Positions 16,518 to 25,387 of a stretch of DNA of 64,000 nucleotides are shown here, piece after piece (within the stretch, counting starts at the first letter, position 1; every line of letters begins with the position of its first letter). The stretch is from Caenibius sp. WL. GTDB taxonomy: Bacteria; Pseudomonadota; Alphaproteobacteria; Sphingomonadales; Sphingomonadaceae. The stretch is from NCBI RefSeq assembly GCF_019803445.1, contig NZ_CP081844.1, positions 1,190,501 to 1,254,500 of the forward strand. Direction: 5' to 3'. The position numbers and the translations under genes are program-made. The notes beneath the pieces were generated by a model. The model saw only the letters and a program-made list of their open reading frames with translations, was not told the origin of the DNA and made no database searches.

Positions 16518-18323
16518 ATGCCGAACCAAGCGATTGTGAGTTCGATGTCCTTTCCCCTTATTCCTTCCCTGCTGGGTGATGCGCTCGCCGAACGCGGTTA
16601 TGCCGCGCCAACCCCCGTTCAGGCCGCCGTGCTGGAAGCGGAGGCCGCCGGGCGCGATCTGATCGTTTCGGCGCAGACCGGTTCGGGCAAGACGGTCGCT
16701 TTCGGCCTGGCGATGGCGAGCGATCTGCTGCGCGATGAAGGGCGGCTGCCCTATGCGGCGGCGCCGCTCGCGCTAGTGATCGCGCCGACGCGCGAACTGG
16801 CCTTGCAGGTGAGCCGCGAACTGACCTGGCTCTATGCCAAGGCCGGGGCGCGGATCGCCACCTGCGTGGGCGGGATGGACCCGTCGAAGGAACGGCGGGC
16901 GCTGAACCATGGGGCCACCATCGTGGTCGGCACGCCGGGTCGCCTGCGCGATCATCTGGAACGCGGCGCGCTCGATCTCTCGGCACTGGCCGTGGCGGTG
17001 CTCGACGAAGCGGACGAAATGCTCGACATGGGCTTCCGCGAAGATCTGGAGGAAATTCTCGACGCGGCCCCGGCGGAACGGCGCACGTTGCTGTTTTCCG
17101 CCACCATGCCGCGCCCGATCGAGGCGCTGGCGCGGCGTTATCAGCGCGATGCCCTGCGCATTTCGACCATCGGCGAAGAACGCGGGCATGGCGATATCGC
17201 CTATCAGGCGATCACCGTCTCCCCCTCGGACATCGAAAATGCGGTGGTCAACCTGCTGCGTTATCACGAGGCGGAAACGGCGATGCTGTTCTGCGCCACG
17301 CGCGACAATGTCCGCCATCTCCATGCCACTTTGCAGGAGCGCGGGTTCTCGGTCGTCGCGCTGTCGGGCGAACATTCGCAATCGGAACGCAACCACGCCT
17401 TGCAGGCGCTGCGCGACCGGCGGGCGCGGGTCTGCGTGGCGACCGATGTGGCCGCGCGGGGGATCGATCTGCCGACGCTCAGCCTCGTGATCCATGTCGA
17501 AATCCCGCGCGATGCCGAAACCTTGCAGCACCGTTCGGGGCGCACCGGGCGTGCGGGCAAGAAGGGCACGGCGGTGCTGATCGTGCCCTATCCGCGCCGC
17601 CGCCGGGTGGAATCGATGCTGCGCCATGCGCGCGTGGCGGCGGAATGGGTGAATGCGCCGACGCCGGAGGAGATCCGCACACAGGATCGCGAACGGTTGA
17701 TGCAGGTGCTGCTCCAGCCGGTGGAATTCGACGAGGAAGATCACGATCTGGCACAGCGGCTGATGGGCGAACGCTCGCCCGAAGCGATCGCGATGGCGCT
17801 GGTCCATGCCCATCGTTCCGCTCTGCCGCAGCCGGAGGAACTGATCGAAAACACCCCCGAAGCGCGGGATGCGAGCAAGAAGGATCGCCATCGGGCGGGC
17901 TTCGAGGATACGGTATGGTTCCGCATGAACGTGGGGCGGCAGCACAATGCGGAGCCGCGCTGGATTCTGCCGCTGATCTGCCGCCGCGGGCACATCACCC
18001 GCAACGAAATCGGCGCGATCCGCATCACCGGCAACGAAACCTATTTCCAGGTGCCGCGCCCGATTGCATCCAAAGTCGCCGCCGCCGTGCGCCGGACGGC
18101 CAAGGAAGAACGCGATGAGGACCCGATCCTGATCGAGGAATCGGCCGAGGCGCCGCGCGAAGTGGCGCGTGAAAACCGCCGCAAGGGCCCGCCGCGCGAT
18201 GGCAAGCAGTTCGTGCGTGACGAGCGCGGCCTGCGTGGCCCCCGTGGTCCGTACAAAGGCGGGCCCAAGGGCGGGAAAGGCAAGCCCGGCGGGCGCAAGG
18301 GCCCGCGCGCGGACCAGTACTGA
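16518..18323 (+). CDS. DEAD-box RNA helicase with DbpA-type C-terminal RNA-binding domain
   Basis: A 601-residue protein from ATG 16518; a second ATG at 16545 would give 592 residues and begins right at the conserved Q-motif region, so either start is possible. Helicase motifs are in order: AQTGSGKT (I), PTRELA (Ia), LDEADEMLD (II), SATMP (III), ATDVAARGID (V) and HRSGRTGR (VI). A DbpA/CsdA-like RNA-binding fold spans about 475-545, followed by a basic glycine/arginine-rich tail (GPRGPYKGGPKGGKGKPGG). It should unwind structured RNA in ribosome assembly or cold adaptation. Housekeeping context. Confidence 0.93.
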   Translation: MPNQAIVSSMSFPLIPSLLGDALAERGYAAPTPVQAAVLEAEAAGRDLIVSAQTGSGKTVAFGLAMASDLLRDEGRLPYAAAPLALVIAPTRELALQVSRELTWLYAKAGARIATCVGGMDPSKERRALNHGATIVVGTPGRLRDHLERGALDLSALAVAVLDEADEMLDMGFREDLEEILDAAPAERRTLLFSATMPRPIEALARRYQRDALRISTIGEERGHGDIAYQAITVSPSDIENAVVNLLRYHEAETAMLFCATRDNVRHLHATLQERGFSVVALSGEHSQSERNHALQALRDRRARVCVATDVAARGIDLPTLSLVIHVEIPRDAETLQHRSGRTGRAGKKGTAVLIVPYPRRRRVESMLRHARVAAEWVNAPTPEEIRTQDRERLMQVLLQPVEFDEEDHDLAQRLMGERSPEAIAMALVHAHRSALPQPEELIENTPEARDASKKDRHRAGFEDTVWFRMNVGRQHNAEPRWILPLICRRGHITRNEIGAIRITGNETYFQVPRPIASKVAAAVRRTAKEERDEDPILIEESAEAPREVARENRRKGPPRDGKQFVRDERGLRGPRGPYKGGPKGGKGKPGGRKGPRADQY

Positions 18324-18402
18324 AGCGGGATAGCGCCTTGCGGAGGCGCGTTCCCCGTGCGAGGGCAGCGGGACCGCGCGAGGCCCGACAGGAGCCGATG
18401 GA

Positions 18403-19074
18403 ATGATTGCACGCGAATTGCTGGGCACGGCGCAAGTGCCGGGCGGGGAAGAACTGAAGCTTTTCCGCCATGATCGCGATTTCATGATCGTGATGGGCCA
18501 TAACGAGCTGATGAGCACGCGCCGCAGCGGCTCCGAGATCGCGCTGGCCACGCAAAGCCATCAGCGGATCGCCGGGGTGAAACGCCCGCGTATCCTGATC
18601 GGCGGCTATGGCATGGGTTTCACGTTGCGCGCCGCGCTGGAGGTGTTGGGGCCCGATGCGGAAGTGACTGTGGCCGAACTCGTTCCCGAAATTATCGCTT
18701 GGGCGCGCGGGCCGATGGCGGACCTGATGTCGGGCTGTCTCGACGATCCGCGAGTCACTCTGCTGATGGGCGATGTCGGCGATGTGATCGAAGCGCGGCC
18801 GGGCGATTTCGATGCGATCCTGCTCGATGTCGACAATGGGCCCGATGGGCTGGTGCGTGAAGACAACAACCGGCTCTATTCCAAACGCGGCCTTGCGGCG
18901 GCGAAGGCCGCGCTGCGCCCCGGCGGGGTGCTGGCCGTATGGTCGGCGGGCAAGGACCCGGCCTTTACCGCACGGCTGAAGAAAGCCGGGTTCGTGGTGG
19001 ACGAAGTGGGCGTCCGCGCGCGCAGCAACGGCAAGGGGCCGATGCACGTGATCTGGTTCGCCACCCCTGCCTGA
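18403..19074 (+). CDS. Spermidine-synthase-like methyltransferase-fold protein
   Basis: A 223-residue protein with a Rossmann-type core: ILIGGYGMGFTLRAAL (nucleotide loop, about 65-80), ELVPEIIAW (acidic ribose-binding position) and ILLDVDNGP at motif IV. This matches the spermidine synthase superfamily, but the protein is shorter than true SpeE (about 280 residues) and has no clear N-terminal barrel. It could be a class I methyltransferase or aminopropyltransferase relative. It precedes a small gene by 11 bases and is probably co-transcribed. Polyamine synthesis is possible but unproven. Confidence 0.75.
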   Translation: MIARELLGTAQVPGGEELKLFRHDRDFMIVMGHNELMSTRRSGSEIALATQSHQRIAGVKRPRILIGGYGMGFTLRAALEVLGPDAEVTVAELVPEIIAWARGPMADLMSGCLDDPRVTLLMGDVGDVIEARPGDFDAILLDVDNGPDGLVREDNNRLYSKRGLAAAKAALRPGGVLAVWSAGKDPAFTARLKKAGFVVDEVGVRARSNGKGPMHVIWFATPA

Positions 19075-19085
19075 AGGAACACGCG

Positions 19086-19346
19086 ATGGACTTCGACGAT
19101 CAGCTGCGCCGCTATTTCGCCACTGACGATCTGGCGTCGCTGCCGCCTGCCGCGCTTGAGGCCGGGGTGGAGCGGATGCAGGTCGATTTCGGAATGGAGA
19201 AAGATCGCGCCCGCCGCTTCGCGCTGTGGACGCTGCTCCACATGTTTGGCGCGGCGCCCGATCTGGATGTGGCCTTCGACAACGAGGACGACCGCAACAG
19301 CGCGCGCAATTTCATGGAAATGATGGAACGCGCGCAGGAGGAATAG
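19086..19346 (+). CDS. Small acidic conserved protein of unknown function
   Basis: An 86-residue, acidic, mainly helical protein (DFDDQLRRYFATDDLASLPP to the end MMERAQEE) with no signal peptide, membrane segment or motif I recognise. It starts 11 bases after the spermidine-synthase-like gene with AAGGA in front, so translational linkage is likely. Composition and codon use match the neighbours, supporting a real gene. Confidence 0.65.
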   Translation: MDFDDQLRRYFATDDLASLPPAALEAGVERMQVDFGMEKDRARRFALWTLLHMFGAAPDLDVAFDNEDDRNSARNFMEMMERAQEE

Positions 19347-19360
19347 GCGGTAAGCCTCCG

Positions 19361-19390
19361 TCATTGCTTCGCCCCTTGGGCTTGCAATGA
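19361..19390. terminator. Hairpin between convergent genes, possibly a repeat relic
   Basis: TCATTGC and GCAATGA enclose 16 bases in the gap between the 86-residue gene and the GreA/B-like gene. The arms resemble the ends of the repeat at 51578-51658, so this may be a shortened copy acting as a bidirectional terminator. Confidence 0.4.
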
Positions 19391-19399
19391 TGGGCTGGT

Positions 19400-19870
19400 T
19401 TATTCCTCCCTCGCCACCGCAATCGCCAGCACTTCGATCGCATCCTCTTTCCCGCCGAAAGCCACGCATTCACCCACTTCCGCGCCGATCATCGCGCGGG
19501 CGAGTGGGGCGGAAAAGGCGATGTGCCCGCTAGCCGGGTCGGCTTCGTCATCGCCGACGATGACGAGCGTGCGCTGCTTGCCATTGAGCGCGAAAGTGAC
19601 ACTGGTGCCGAATTCCACCTTTTCGCCATCGGGCGCGGGCACCGGTTCGGCGGTGATCTGCCGGGTTTGCCAATACCGGAGATCGCGCTTCAACGCGGCG
19701 ATGGCGGTTTCTTCGCCGCCTGCCGCGATCCGCGCTTCCAGTTCCGTGACCCGTTCCCCGATCAGCCGCAATCCGCGCGCGGTGACGCGATTGGGGCCGG
19801 GCGGGATGGGGATTTCGAACTTGGGTTCGAGATGTTCTTCATCGCCATCCCGGCGAAATGCCACGCTCAT
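19400..19870 (-). CDS. GreA/GreB-family transcription elongation factor-like protein
   Basis: A 156-residue protein. The C-terminal half carries the GreA/GreB FKBP-like domain: VEFGTSVTFAL, then IVGDDEADPASGHIAFSAPLARAMIGAEVGECV. The N-terminal half is a coiled coil shorter than usual, lacking the GDLSENAEY tip that holds the catalytic acidic residues in GreA. Cleavage stimulation in RNA polymerase is therefore doubtful; it may be a competitor or regulator in the secondary channel, like other GreA paralogues. Its start lies nine bases downstream of the ABC-F stop codon, so the two form an operon. Confidence 0.8.
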   Translation of the reverse strand: MSVAFRRDGDEEHLEPKFEIPIPPGPNRVTARGLRLIGERVTELEARIAAGGEETAIAALKRDLRYWQTRQITAEPVPAPDGEKVEFGTSVTFALNGKQRTLVIVGDDEADPASGHIAFSAPLARAMIGAEVGECVAFGGKEDAIEVLAIAVAREE

Positions 19871-19879
19871 CGTCAGTCC

Positions 19880-21757
19880 TTACGCGCTGAAAGTTTCCAG
19901 CGCTTCACTCGCTTCCATCCAGGCGGTTTCGGCGGCGGCGATCTTCTTTTCGATTTCGGAGCGGCGCAGCATCAGTTCGGTCATGGTCAGGCTCGCGAAC
20001 GGCGGCTTGGCCGCCGCGGGATCGAACATCGCCTGATCGATGGTGGTAAGCTGCGCCGACAGCTTTTCCAGTTCCGCCTCCGCCGCTTTGGCTTGCTTGC
20101 GCAGATGCTGGCTCTTTTCGCGGGCATCGGCGGCGGCTTTGCGCTGGTCCTTCTTGTTGGGCGTGCGCGGGGCGTCATCTTTGGCGCCGGCTGGCGGGTC
20201 CTTCGCCAGCACGTAGGCGATGTAATCGTCGATCGTGCCGTCGAATTCCTTCGCGGTGCCCTTGTCGACCAGCACCAGCCGGTCCGCCGTCATTTCCAGG
20301 ATATGTCGGTCGTGGCTGACGATCACCACCGCCCCGGTGTAGGCATTGAGCGCCTGGATCAGCGCCTCGCGCGCATCGACATCGAGGTGGTTGGTCGGTT
20401 CGTCCAGAATCAGCATATGCGGCGCATCGCGGGTGATAAGCGCGAGAGCGAGCCGCGCCTTTTCGCCGCCCGACAGCTTGCCGACCTCGGTCGTCGCCTT
20501 GTCGCCTGAAAAGCCGAACCGGCCCAGTTGCGCGCGCACCGCGGCAGGCGTCGCCCCCGCCATCAGCTTGTTCATGTGGTGGAACGGGGTTTCATCGGCG
20601 TGCAGTTCTTCCACCTGATACTGGGTGAAGTAGCCCACACGCATTTTGCCGCTGGCGTTCATCGCGCCTTCCATCGGCGCCAGTTGCGCGGCGAGCAGGC
20701 GGGCCAAGGTGGTCTTGCCGTTGCCGTTGCGGCCCAGCAATGCGATCCGGTCATCCGGATCGATCCGCAGATTGATGCGGCTGAGCACCGGCGTTTCGCC
20801 ATAGCCCACCGCCGCGAGATCGAGCGTGATCAGCGGCGGGCGCAGTTCGTCGGGCAGGGGGAAGCCGAAGCTGAGCGTCGGATCATCGACGATTTCGGCA
20901 ATCGGTTGCAATCGGGCGAGGGCTTTGACCCGGCTTTGCGCCTGCTTGGCCTTGGTCGCCTTGTAGCGCCAGCGGTCGACGAAGGCTTGCAGCTTGTCCC
21001 GCTCCGCCTGCTGCTTTTCGCGCGCGGCGGCGGCGTGGGCCTGCCGCTCCGCCCGCTGCCGCTCGAACGCGTCGTATCCGCCGGGGTAGAGCTGCAATTT
21101 GCCGTGCGACAGGTGGAGGATGTGATCGACCACGTTGTTGAGGAAATCGCGCTCGTGGCTGACCAGCAGGATCGTGGCGGGATAGGTCTTGAGGAAATCC
21201 TCCAGCCACAGCACCGCCTCCAGATCGAGGTGGTTCGACGGTTCGTCGAGCAGCAGCAGTTCGGGTTCGGAAAACAGCAGCGCGGCCAGCGCCACGCGCA
21301 TCCGCCAACCGCCCGAAAAGCTGTCGAGCGGGCGATGCTGCGCTTCCTCGTCGAAGCCGAGGCCGACCAGAATGCGTGCCGCGCGCGAGGGGGCGGCATG
21401 CGCATCGATGGCGATCAGCCGCTCGTGAATATCGGCCAGCCTGGCCGCATCGGTGGCGGTTTCGCTTTCGGCGAGCAGAGCGGTGCGTTCGGCATCGGCG
21501 GCCAGCACCGTTTCGAACGGTGTGCCTTTGCCCGCCGGGGCTTCCTGCGCGATATAGCCGATGCGCGCGCCGCGCGGCATCGCGATCGTGCCGGTATCGG
21601 GTTCGATCATGCCCGTGATCGTGCGGATCAGCGTGGATTTGCCTGCGCCGTTGCGCCCGACAAGGCCGATGCGCCCGCGTGGCGGGAGCATGGCGGTGGC
21701 GTCTTCAATAATCGCGCGGCCGCCGAGGCGGACGGTAATTCCATTCAGATTAAGCAT
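19880..21757 (-). CDS. ABC-F family ATPase (Uup/YheS-like)
   Basis: A 625-residue soluble protein with two ATP-binding cassettes and no membrane segment. Walker A motifs are GRNGAGKST (about 35-43) and GRNGNGKTT (about 340-348). Signature sequences are LDSFSGGW and KLSGGE; Walker B regions are LLLLDEPSNHLD and LILDEPTNHLD. The linker between cassettes is present, and a C-terminal coiled coil spans about 540-625. ABC-F proteins act on ribosomes, resolving stalls or giving antibiotic tolerance. It is followed in the same transcript by the GreA/B-like gene. Confidence 0.93.
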   Translation of the reverse strand: MLNLNGITVRLGGRAIIEDATAMLPPRGRIGLVGRNGAGKSTLIRTITGMIEPDTGTIAMPRGARIGYIAQEAPAGKGTPFETVLAADAERTALLAESETATDAARLADIHERLIAIDAHAAPSRAARILVGLGFDEEAQHRPLDSFSGGWRMRVALAALLFSEPELLLLDEPSNHLDLEAVLWLEDFLKTYPATILLVSHERDFLNNVVDHILHLSHGKLQLYPGGYDAFERQRAERQAHAAAAREKQQAERDKLQAFVDRWRYKATKAKQAQSRVKALARLQPIAEIVDDPTLSFGFPLPDELRPPLITLDLAAVGYGETPVLSRINLRIDPDDRIALLGRNGNGKTTLARLLAAQLAPMEGAMNASGKMRVGYFTQYQVEELHADETPFHHMNKLMAGATPAAVRAQLGRFGFSGDKATTEVGKLSGGEKARLALALITRDAPHMLILDEPTNHLDVDAREALIQALNAYTGAVVIVSHDRHILEMTADRLVLVDKGTAKEFDGTIDDYIAYVLAKDPPAGAKDDAPRTPNKKDQRKAAADAREKSQHLRKQAKAAEAELEKLSAQLTTIDQAMFDPAAAKPPFASLTMTELMLRRSEIEKKIAAAETAWMEASEALETFSA

Positions 21758-21836
21758 AAAAGTGCGTCTAGCAGCAGAGGCATAGGCGCGAAAGCAGGTG
21801 GCGCCCGGCCATTGCGGGGCCGGGCCAGTTTCGCCT

Positions 21837-23015
21837 TCAGCCCTGCGCTTCCTTCCATTCCCGTTTGATTTTCTTGGCGAGGCTCCATTTGTGGACCTCC
21901 GTCGGGCCGTCGTAGATGCGGAAAGCCCGGATTTCGCGGAACACCTGCTCCACGATCGTATCGTCGGTCACGCCTTTGCCGCCCATCACCTGCACGCAGC
22001 GGTCGGCGATGCGCATCAGCGCTTCCGACACGGCGACTTTGGCCATCGAGCTTTCGACAGTGCCGAGCGAGCCGGTGTCGAGCACGGTGGCGCACCAGTC
22101 GATCATCAGTTCGGCCTGCTGCAGGTCGATCCGGTTTTCCGCCAGCATGAAACCCACACCTTCATGATCGATCAATGCCTTGCCGAAAGCTTCGCGGCGG
22201 CAGGCATAATCGGTGGCGATCTCGTGCGAGCGGATGCAGGCCCCGAGCCAGCGCATGCAGTGCGACAGGCGGGCGGGGGACAGGCGCACCTGCGCGTACT
22301 TGAACCCTTCGCCCGCTTGCCCCAGCATCTGGCTGGCGGGAATGCGCAGATCGTTCAGCGTCAGCACGGCATGGCCGCCGGGCATCGAATTGTCGATGGT
22401 GTTGGGGATCGTTTCGATGCTGATCGCCGGATCGGGCAGATCGACCAGGAACATGCACGCGCCTTCGTCGGCCTTGGCCATGACGATGCCGATCTTCGCC
22501 CCGTGATAGCCGGTGATGAACGCCTTGCGCCCGTTGACCACCCAGTGATCGCCATCGCGCACGCAGGTGGTCTTCATCATCGAGGGGTCGGACCCGGCGC
22601 CGCCCCAGTCGGCCGGTTCGGTCATGAAGAAGGCGGAGCGGGCGTTGCCTTCGACCATGGGCTTGAGGAAGCGTTCCTTGAGATCGTCGCTGCCGACATG
22701 GCCGAGCAGATACATATTGCCTTCGTCGGGCGCGTTGGTGTTGCAGGCCAGCGGGCCGAGCGGGGAGAGGCCCGACTTGATAAGGACCACGGCGGTTTCG
22801 CGCTGCGTCAGGTGCGAACCGTCGGGCAGGATATGCGGCGTCAACACCCCGGCGGCGCGTGCCTTTTCGCGCATTTCGATGACCAGTTCATCCAGCGGCG
22901 CACCATGATGATCGCGGCGTGGATCCTTTTCGTAAGGCACGACGACTTCGCGCACGAAGGTTTCGACCTTCTGCGCAATATCCTGGGCGCGCTGTGAAAT
23001 GGCGGGATTGGTCAT
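21837..23015 (-). CDS. Acyl-CoA dehydrogenase (ACAD10/11-like)
   Basis: The coding part is the 392 residues from ATG 23015 (TNPAISQRAQDIAQKVETF); the open frame runs further upstream but without family similarity. The FAD-binding middle domain includes FFMTEPADWGGAGSDPS, and the C-terminal helices include QVMGGKGVTDD. Near the end, where many acyl-CoA dehydrogenases have the catalytic glutamate, it reads IYDGPTEVHK, with Asp as in the ACAD10/11 group. It should introduce a double bond into an acyl-CoA, perhaps branched or hydroxylated. It is divergent from the monooxygenase at 23343, sharing a promoter region. Confidence 0.9.
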   Translation of the reverse strand: MTNPAISQRAQDIAQKVETFVREVVVPYEKDPRRDHHGAPLDELVIEMREKARAAGVLTPHILPDGSHLTQRETAVVLIKSGLSPLGPLACNTNAPDEGNMYLLGHVGSDDLKERFLKPMVEGNARSAFFMTEPADWGGAGSDPSMMKTTCVRDGDHWVVNGRKAFITGYHGAKIGIVMAKADEGACMFLVDLPDPAISIETIPNTIDNSMPGGHAVLTLNDLRIPASQMLGQAGEGFKYAQVRLSPARLSHCMRWLGACIRSHEIATDYACRREAFGKALIDHEGVGFMLAENRIDLQQAELMIDWCATVLDTGSLGTVESSMAKVAVSEALMRIADRCVQVMGGKGVTDDTIVEQVFREIRAFRIYDGPTEVHKWSLAKKIKREWKEAQG

Positions 23016-23342
23016 GGGGCGTCCTCTACCGAATGTGTTATGAGCGGGCTTCCGGCCCATCCTGTCACAGCGCCGGTGCCGGATCGTTGACATGGCGCAA
23101 GCTAGGGATTCGCGCTGCGCCATAGCTGTTTGGCGGGGGCAGGCCAATGGCTTCCATGCTTCTGCCCCTATGCCGTGCCGCCCGTGCATCATGACGCGGC
23201 GGTCTGCCGCACAGGCCCGGTATCCGGCCAGATAGCGTTTGCAGCGTCCCGGCGGTTGGATTATGCCGATGGATGAAGTGAGTTGTTCCTTACTTTCAAG
23301 ATCGAGAAAACCCCACACCGTTGGGACGAGGAGAATACCGGC
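23016..23342. other. Divergent intergenic region with an inverted repeat
   Basis: These 327 bases separate the acyl-CoA dehydrogenase from the flavin monooxygenase and show no gene. A TTGACA (23087-23092) overlaps the start of an 8-base inverted repeat ATGGCGCA / TGCGCCAT (23092-23123, 16-base centre), a candidate operator. A ribosome site GAGGAG precedes ATG 23343. I see no RNA gene. Confidence 0.45.
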
Positions 23343-25325
23343 ATGTACAATCCCGCAGGAGAAAGTGCGGATACCAGCAGTATGCTTGAAGCCGCGGTGG
23401 CCGAGCTGGACCCGATCGTCGCGCTGCTCAGCCTGATTCACATCACCGGCGACCAGATGCTGCTGCATCGCTATGGCCCCCTGCTGGAAGGGACGCAGGA
23501 GCAGAAGCGCGAAGCCTTCGTCGATTTCGGAGAGACGGAGCACAAGGAAGCCGACCCCGCCGTGGTGGCGGAAATCCGCGGCATGCTGCTGAACGAGTTG
23601 CGCGGCGGCAAGCCGGAAGTGCTGCTGGACGAACCGGCGCCGGGCCTGTTCCGCGAAATGCTCAAGCTCGCGCTGGGCATGGAATTGCCCGAAGCCTCGT
23701 TCGAAGTGGCGCGCCAGCATGGCGGTTTCGTCACCGATACGCGGATCGTGCCGCAGGATGTCATGCCATCGCCCGATTTCAAGGTGCTGGTGATCGGCGC
23801 GGGGATGGTCGGGATCAATTCGGCGGTGAAGCTGAAGCAATCGGGCTTCAACTACACCGTGATCGAAAGCCGCCACGAAATGGGCGGCACCTGGTCGATC
23901 AACCGTTATCCCGGGGCGGCGGTGGATACGCCCAGCATTCTCTATTCCTACTCGTTCGACCCGAATCCGAGCTGGACGAAATTTTACCCGATGAAGGATG
24001 AGTTCCTGAAATATCTGGAAAAGGTCGCGGACCGGCACCGGATTCGGGACAATATCCATCTCAACACCACGATGACCGACGCGACCTGGGACGAGGCGCG
24101 CAAGCTATGGGTGGTGAAGGCCGTGCGCGATGGGCAGGAAGTCGTGTACGAAGCCAATGCCGTGATCCAGTGCCTCGGCATGCTGACGCGGGCGCGCTGG
24201 CCCGATGCGGCGGATCGGGAGAAGTTCTCCGGCCCGGTGATGCATTCGGCCGAATGGGATGAAAGCGTCGATCTGACGGGCAAGCGGGTGGTGATCGTCG
24301 GCACCGGGTGCAGCGGCGTGCAATTGACCCGCGCGCTGTCCGAAGTGGCCGCCGATGTCACCGTGGTGCAGCGCCAGCCCGATTATATCATTCCCAACCC
24401 GCAGGCGCTGGCCCCGGTGCCGCCGCTGGAAATCTGGGCGATGGAAAACATCCCCTACGTCACGCAGTGGAAGCGGATGCAGAGCCTCGTCAGCGCGCTG
24501 ACGGATATGCGCGGGATGATGGGCTTCGATCAGGAATGGCACGACAAGACGGGCGGTTTCGGCCCGCTCAACGATGCCGTGACCAAGATGAGCCTCGATT
24601 ATCTGGCAAGCAAGTTCCCCGACGATCCGGAGATGGTCCGCAAGCTGACGCCGCCGTATCCGCTCTATGCCAAGCGGCCGATCCTCGATTGCGGCTATTA
24701 CGATGCCCTGAAGAAGGAACACGTCCATCTCGTCGAAGGCGAATTGAAAGCGTTTGACGAAACGGGCGTGATCCTCGCGGATGGCACGCATATCGCCTGC
24801 GATGCGGTGGTGCTGGCGACGGGTTTCTACCTCGAATGGTACAAGGATCTCAACATCACGGGCCGCAACGGGCAGACGCTGCGCGATGCGTTCACCCCCT
24901 ATCCCGAAGCCTACGAAGGCATTCTGGTGCCGGGTTTCCCCAACTACCTCATCACCGCCGGGCCGAACACGGGCCTGACCGCCAACCACGCCGTGCTGGG
25001 CGAACAGCACGTGCATTACATCATCGAACTGCTGCAGATGATGGTGAACGGCGATTACGCGGCGGTGGAAGCCGATGAAGAAGCCTGCCGCGCCTACAAC
25101 GCCTGGACCGAGGAGGCGCTGAAGGACACCGCGTGGTATCGCAAGGGCGCCGCGCACGGTTATTACCGCCATGACGACAGCGGGCGGATCGTGCTGGCGA
25201 CGCCGCGCCACAATTCGACCGTGTGGCACGACACGCGCGTACCCAAAACCGAACACCTCAAGCTGGAACGCCGCCCCGGCGCGCCGGAGCGCAAGCCGCG
25301 CGTGATCGAACCGCTGTCGATCTGA
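23343..25325 (+). CDS. Baeyer-Villiger-type flavin monooxygenase
   Basis: A 660-residue protein starting at ATG 23343 behind GAGGAG. After an N-terminal extension of about 140 residues come the FAD-binding GAGMVG, the Baeyer-Villiger fingerprint F-x-G-x3-H-x3-W-D (FSGPVMHSAEWD) and the NADPH-binding GTGCSG. The long N-terminal extension recalls 4-hydroxyacetophenone monooxygenase. It should insert oxygen beside a ketone to give an ester or lactone using NADPH. With the divergent acyl-CoA dehydrogenase it suggests degradation of an alicyclic ketone or side chain. A hairpin terminator follows. Confidence 0.9.
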   Translation: MYNPAGESADTSSMLEAAVAELDPIVALLSLIHITGDQMLLHRYGPLLEGTQEQKREAFVDFGETEHKEADPAVVAEIRGMLLNELRGGKPEVLLDEPAPGLFREMLKLALGMELPEASFEVARQHGGFVTDTRIVPQDVMPSPDFKVLVIGAGMVGINSAVKLKQSGFNYTVIESRHEMGGTWSINRYPGAAVDTPSILYSYSFDPNPSWTKFYPMKDEFLKYLEKVADRHRIRDNIHLNTTMTDATWDEARKLWVVKAVRDGQEVVYEANAVIQCLGMLTRARWPDAADREKFSGPVMHSAEWDESVDLTGKRVVIVGTGCSGVQLTRALSEVAADVTVVQRQPDYIIPNPQALAPVPPLEIWAMENIPYVTQWKRMQSLVSALTDMRGMMGFDQEWHDKTGGFGPLNDAVTKMSLDYLASKFPDDPEMVRKLTPPYPLYAKRPILDCGYYDALKKEHVHLVEGELKAFDETGVILADGTHIACDAVVLATGFYLEWYKDLNITGRNGQTLRDAFTPYPEAYEGILVPGFPNYLITAGPNTGLTANHAVLGEQHVHYIIELLQMMVNGDYAAVEADEEACRAYNAWTEEALKDTAWYRKGAAHGYYRHDDSGRIVLATPRHNSTVWHDTRVPKTEHLKLERRPGAPERKPRVIEPLSI

Positions 25326-25343
25326 GGCACGGGGAAGACCGAT

Positions 25344-25380
25344 GGCCGGAACGGAGCGGGTGAGCGTTCCCGTTCCGGCC
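25344..25380 (+). terminator. Terminator between convergent monooxygenase and TetR genes
   Basis: Perfect 11-bp stem GGCCGGAACGG / CCGTTCCGGCC with a 15-base loop, followed by TTCTGG. It could serve both converging genes. Confidence 0.55.
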
Positions 25381-25387
25381 TTCTGGA

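Noticed and set aside
23016-24059. 348-codon upstream extension of the acyl-CoA dehydrogenase frame
   Set aside because: It is antisense to the monooxygenase and without family blocks; ATG 23015 gives the normal family length.
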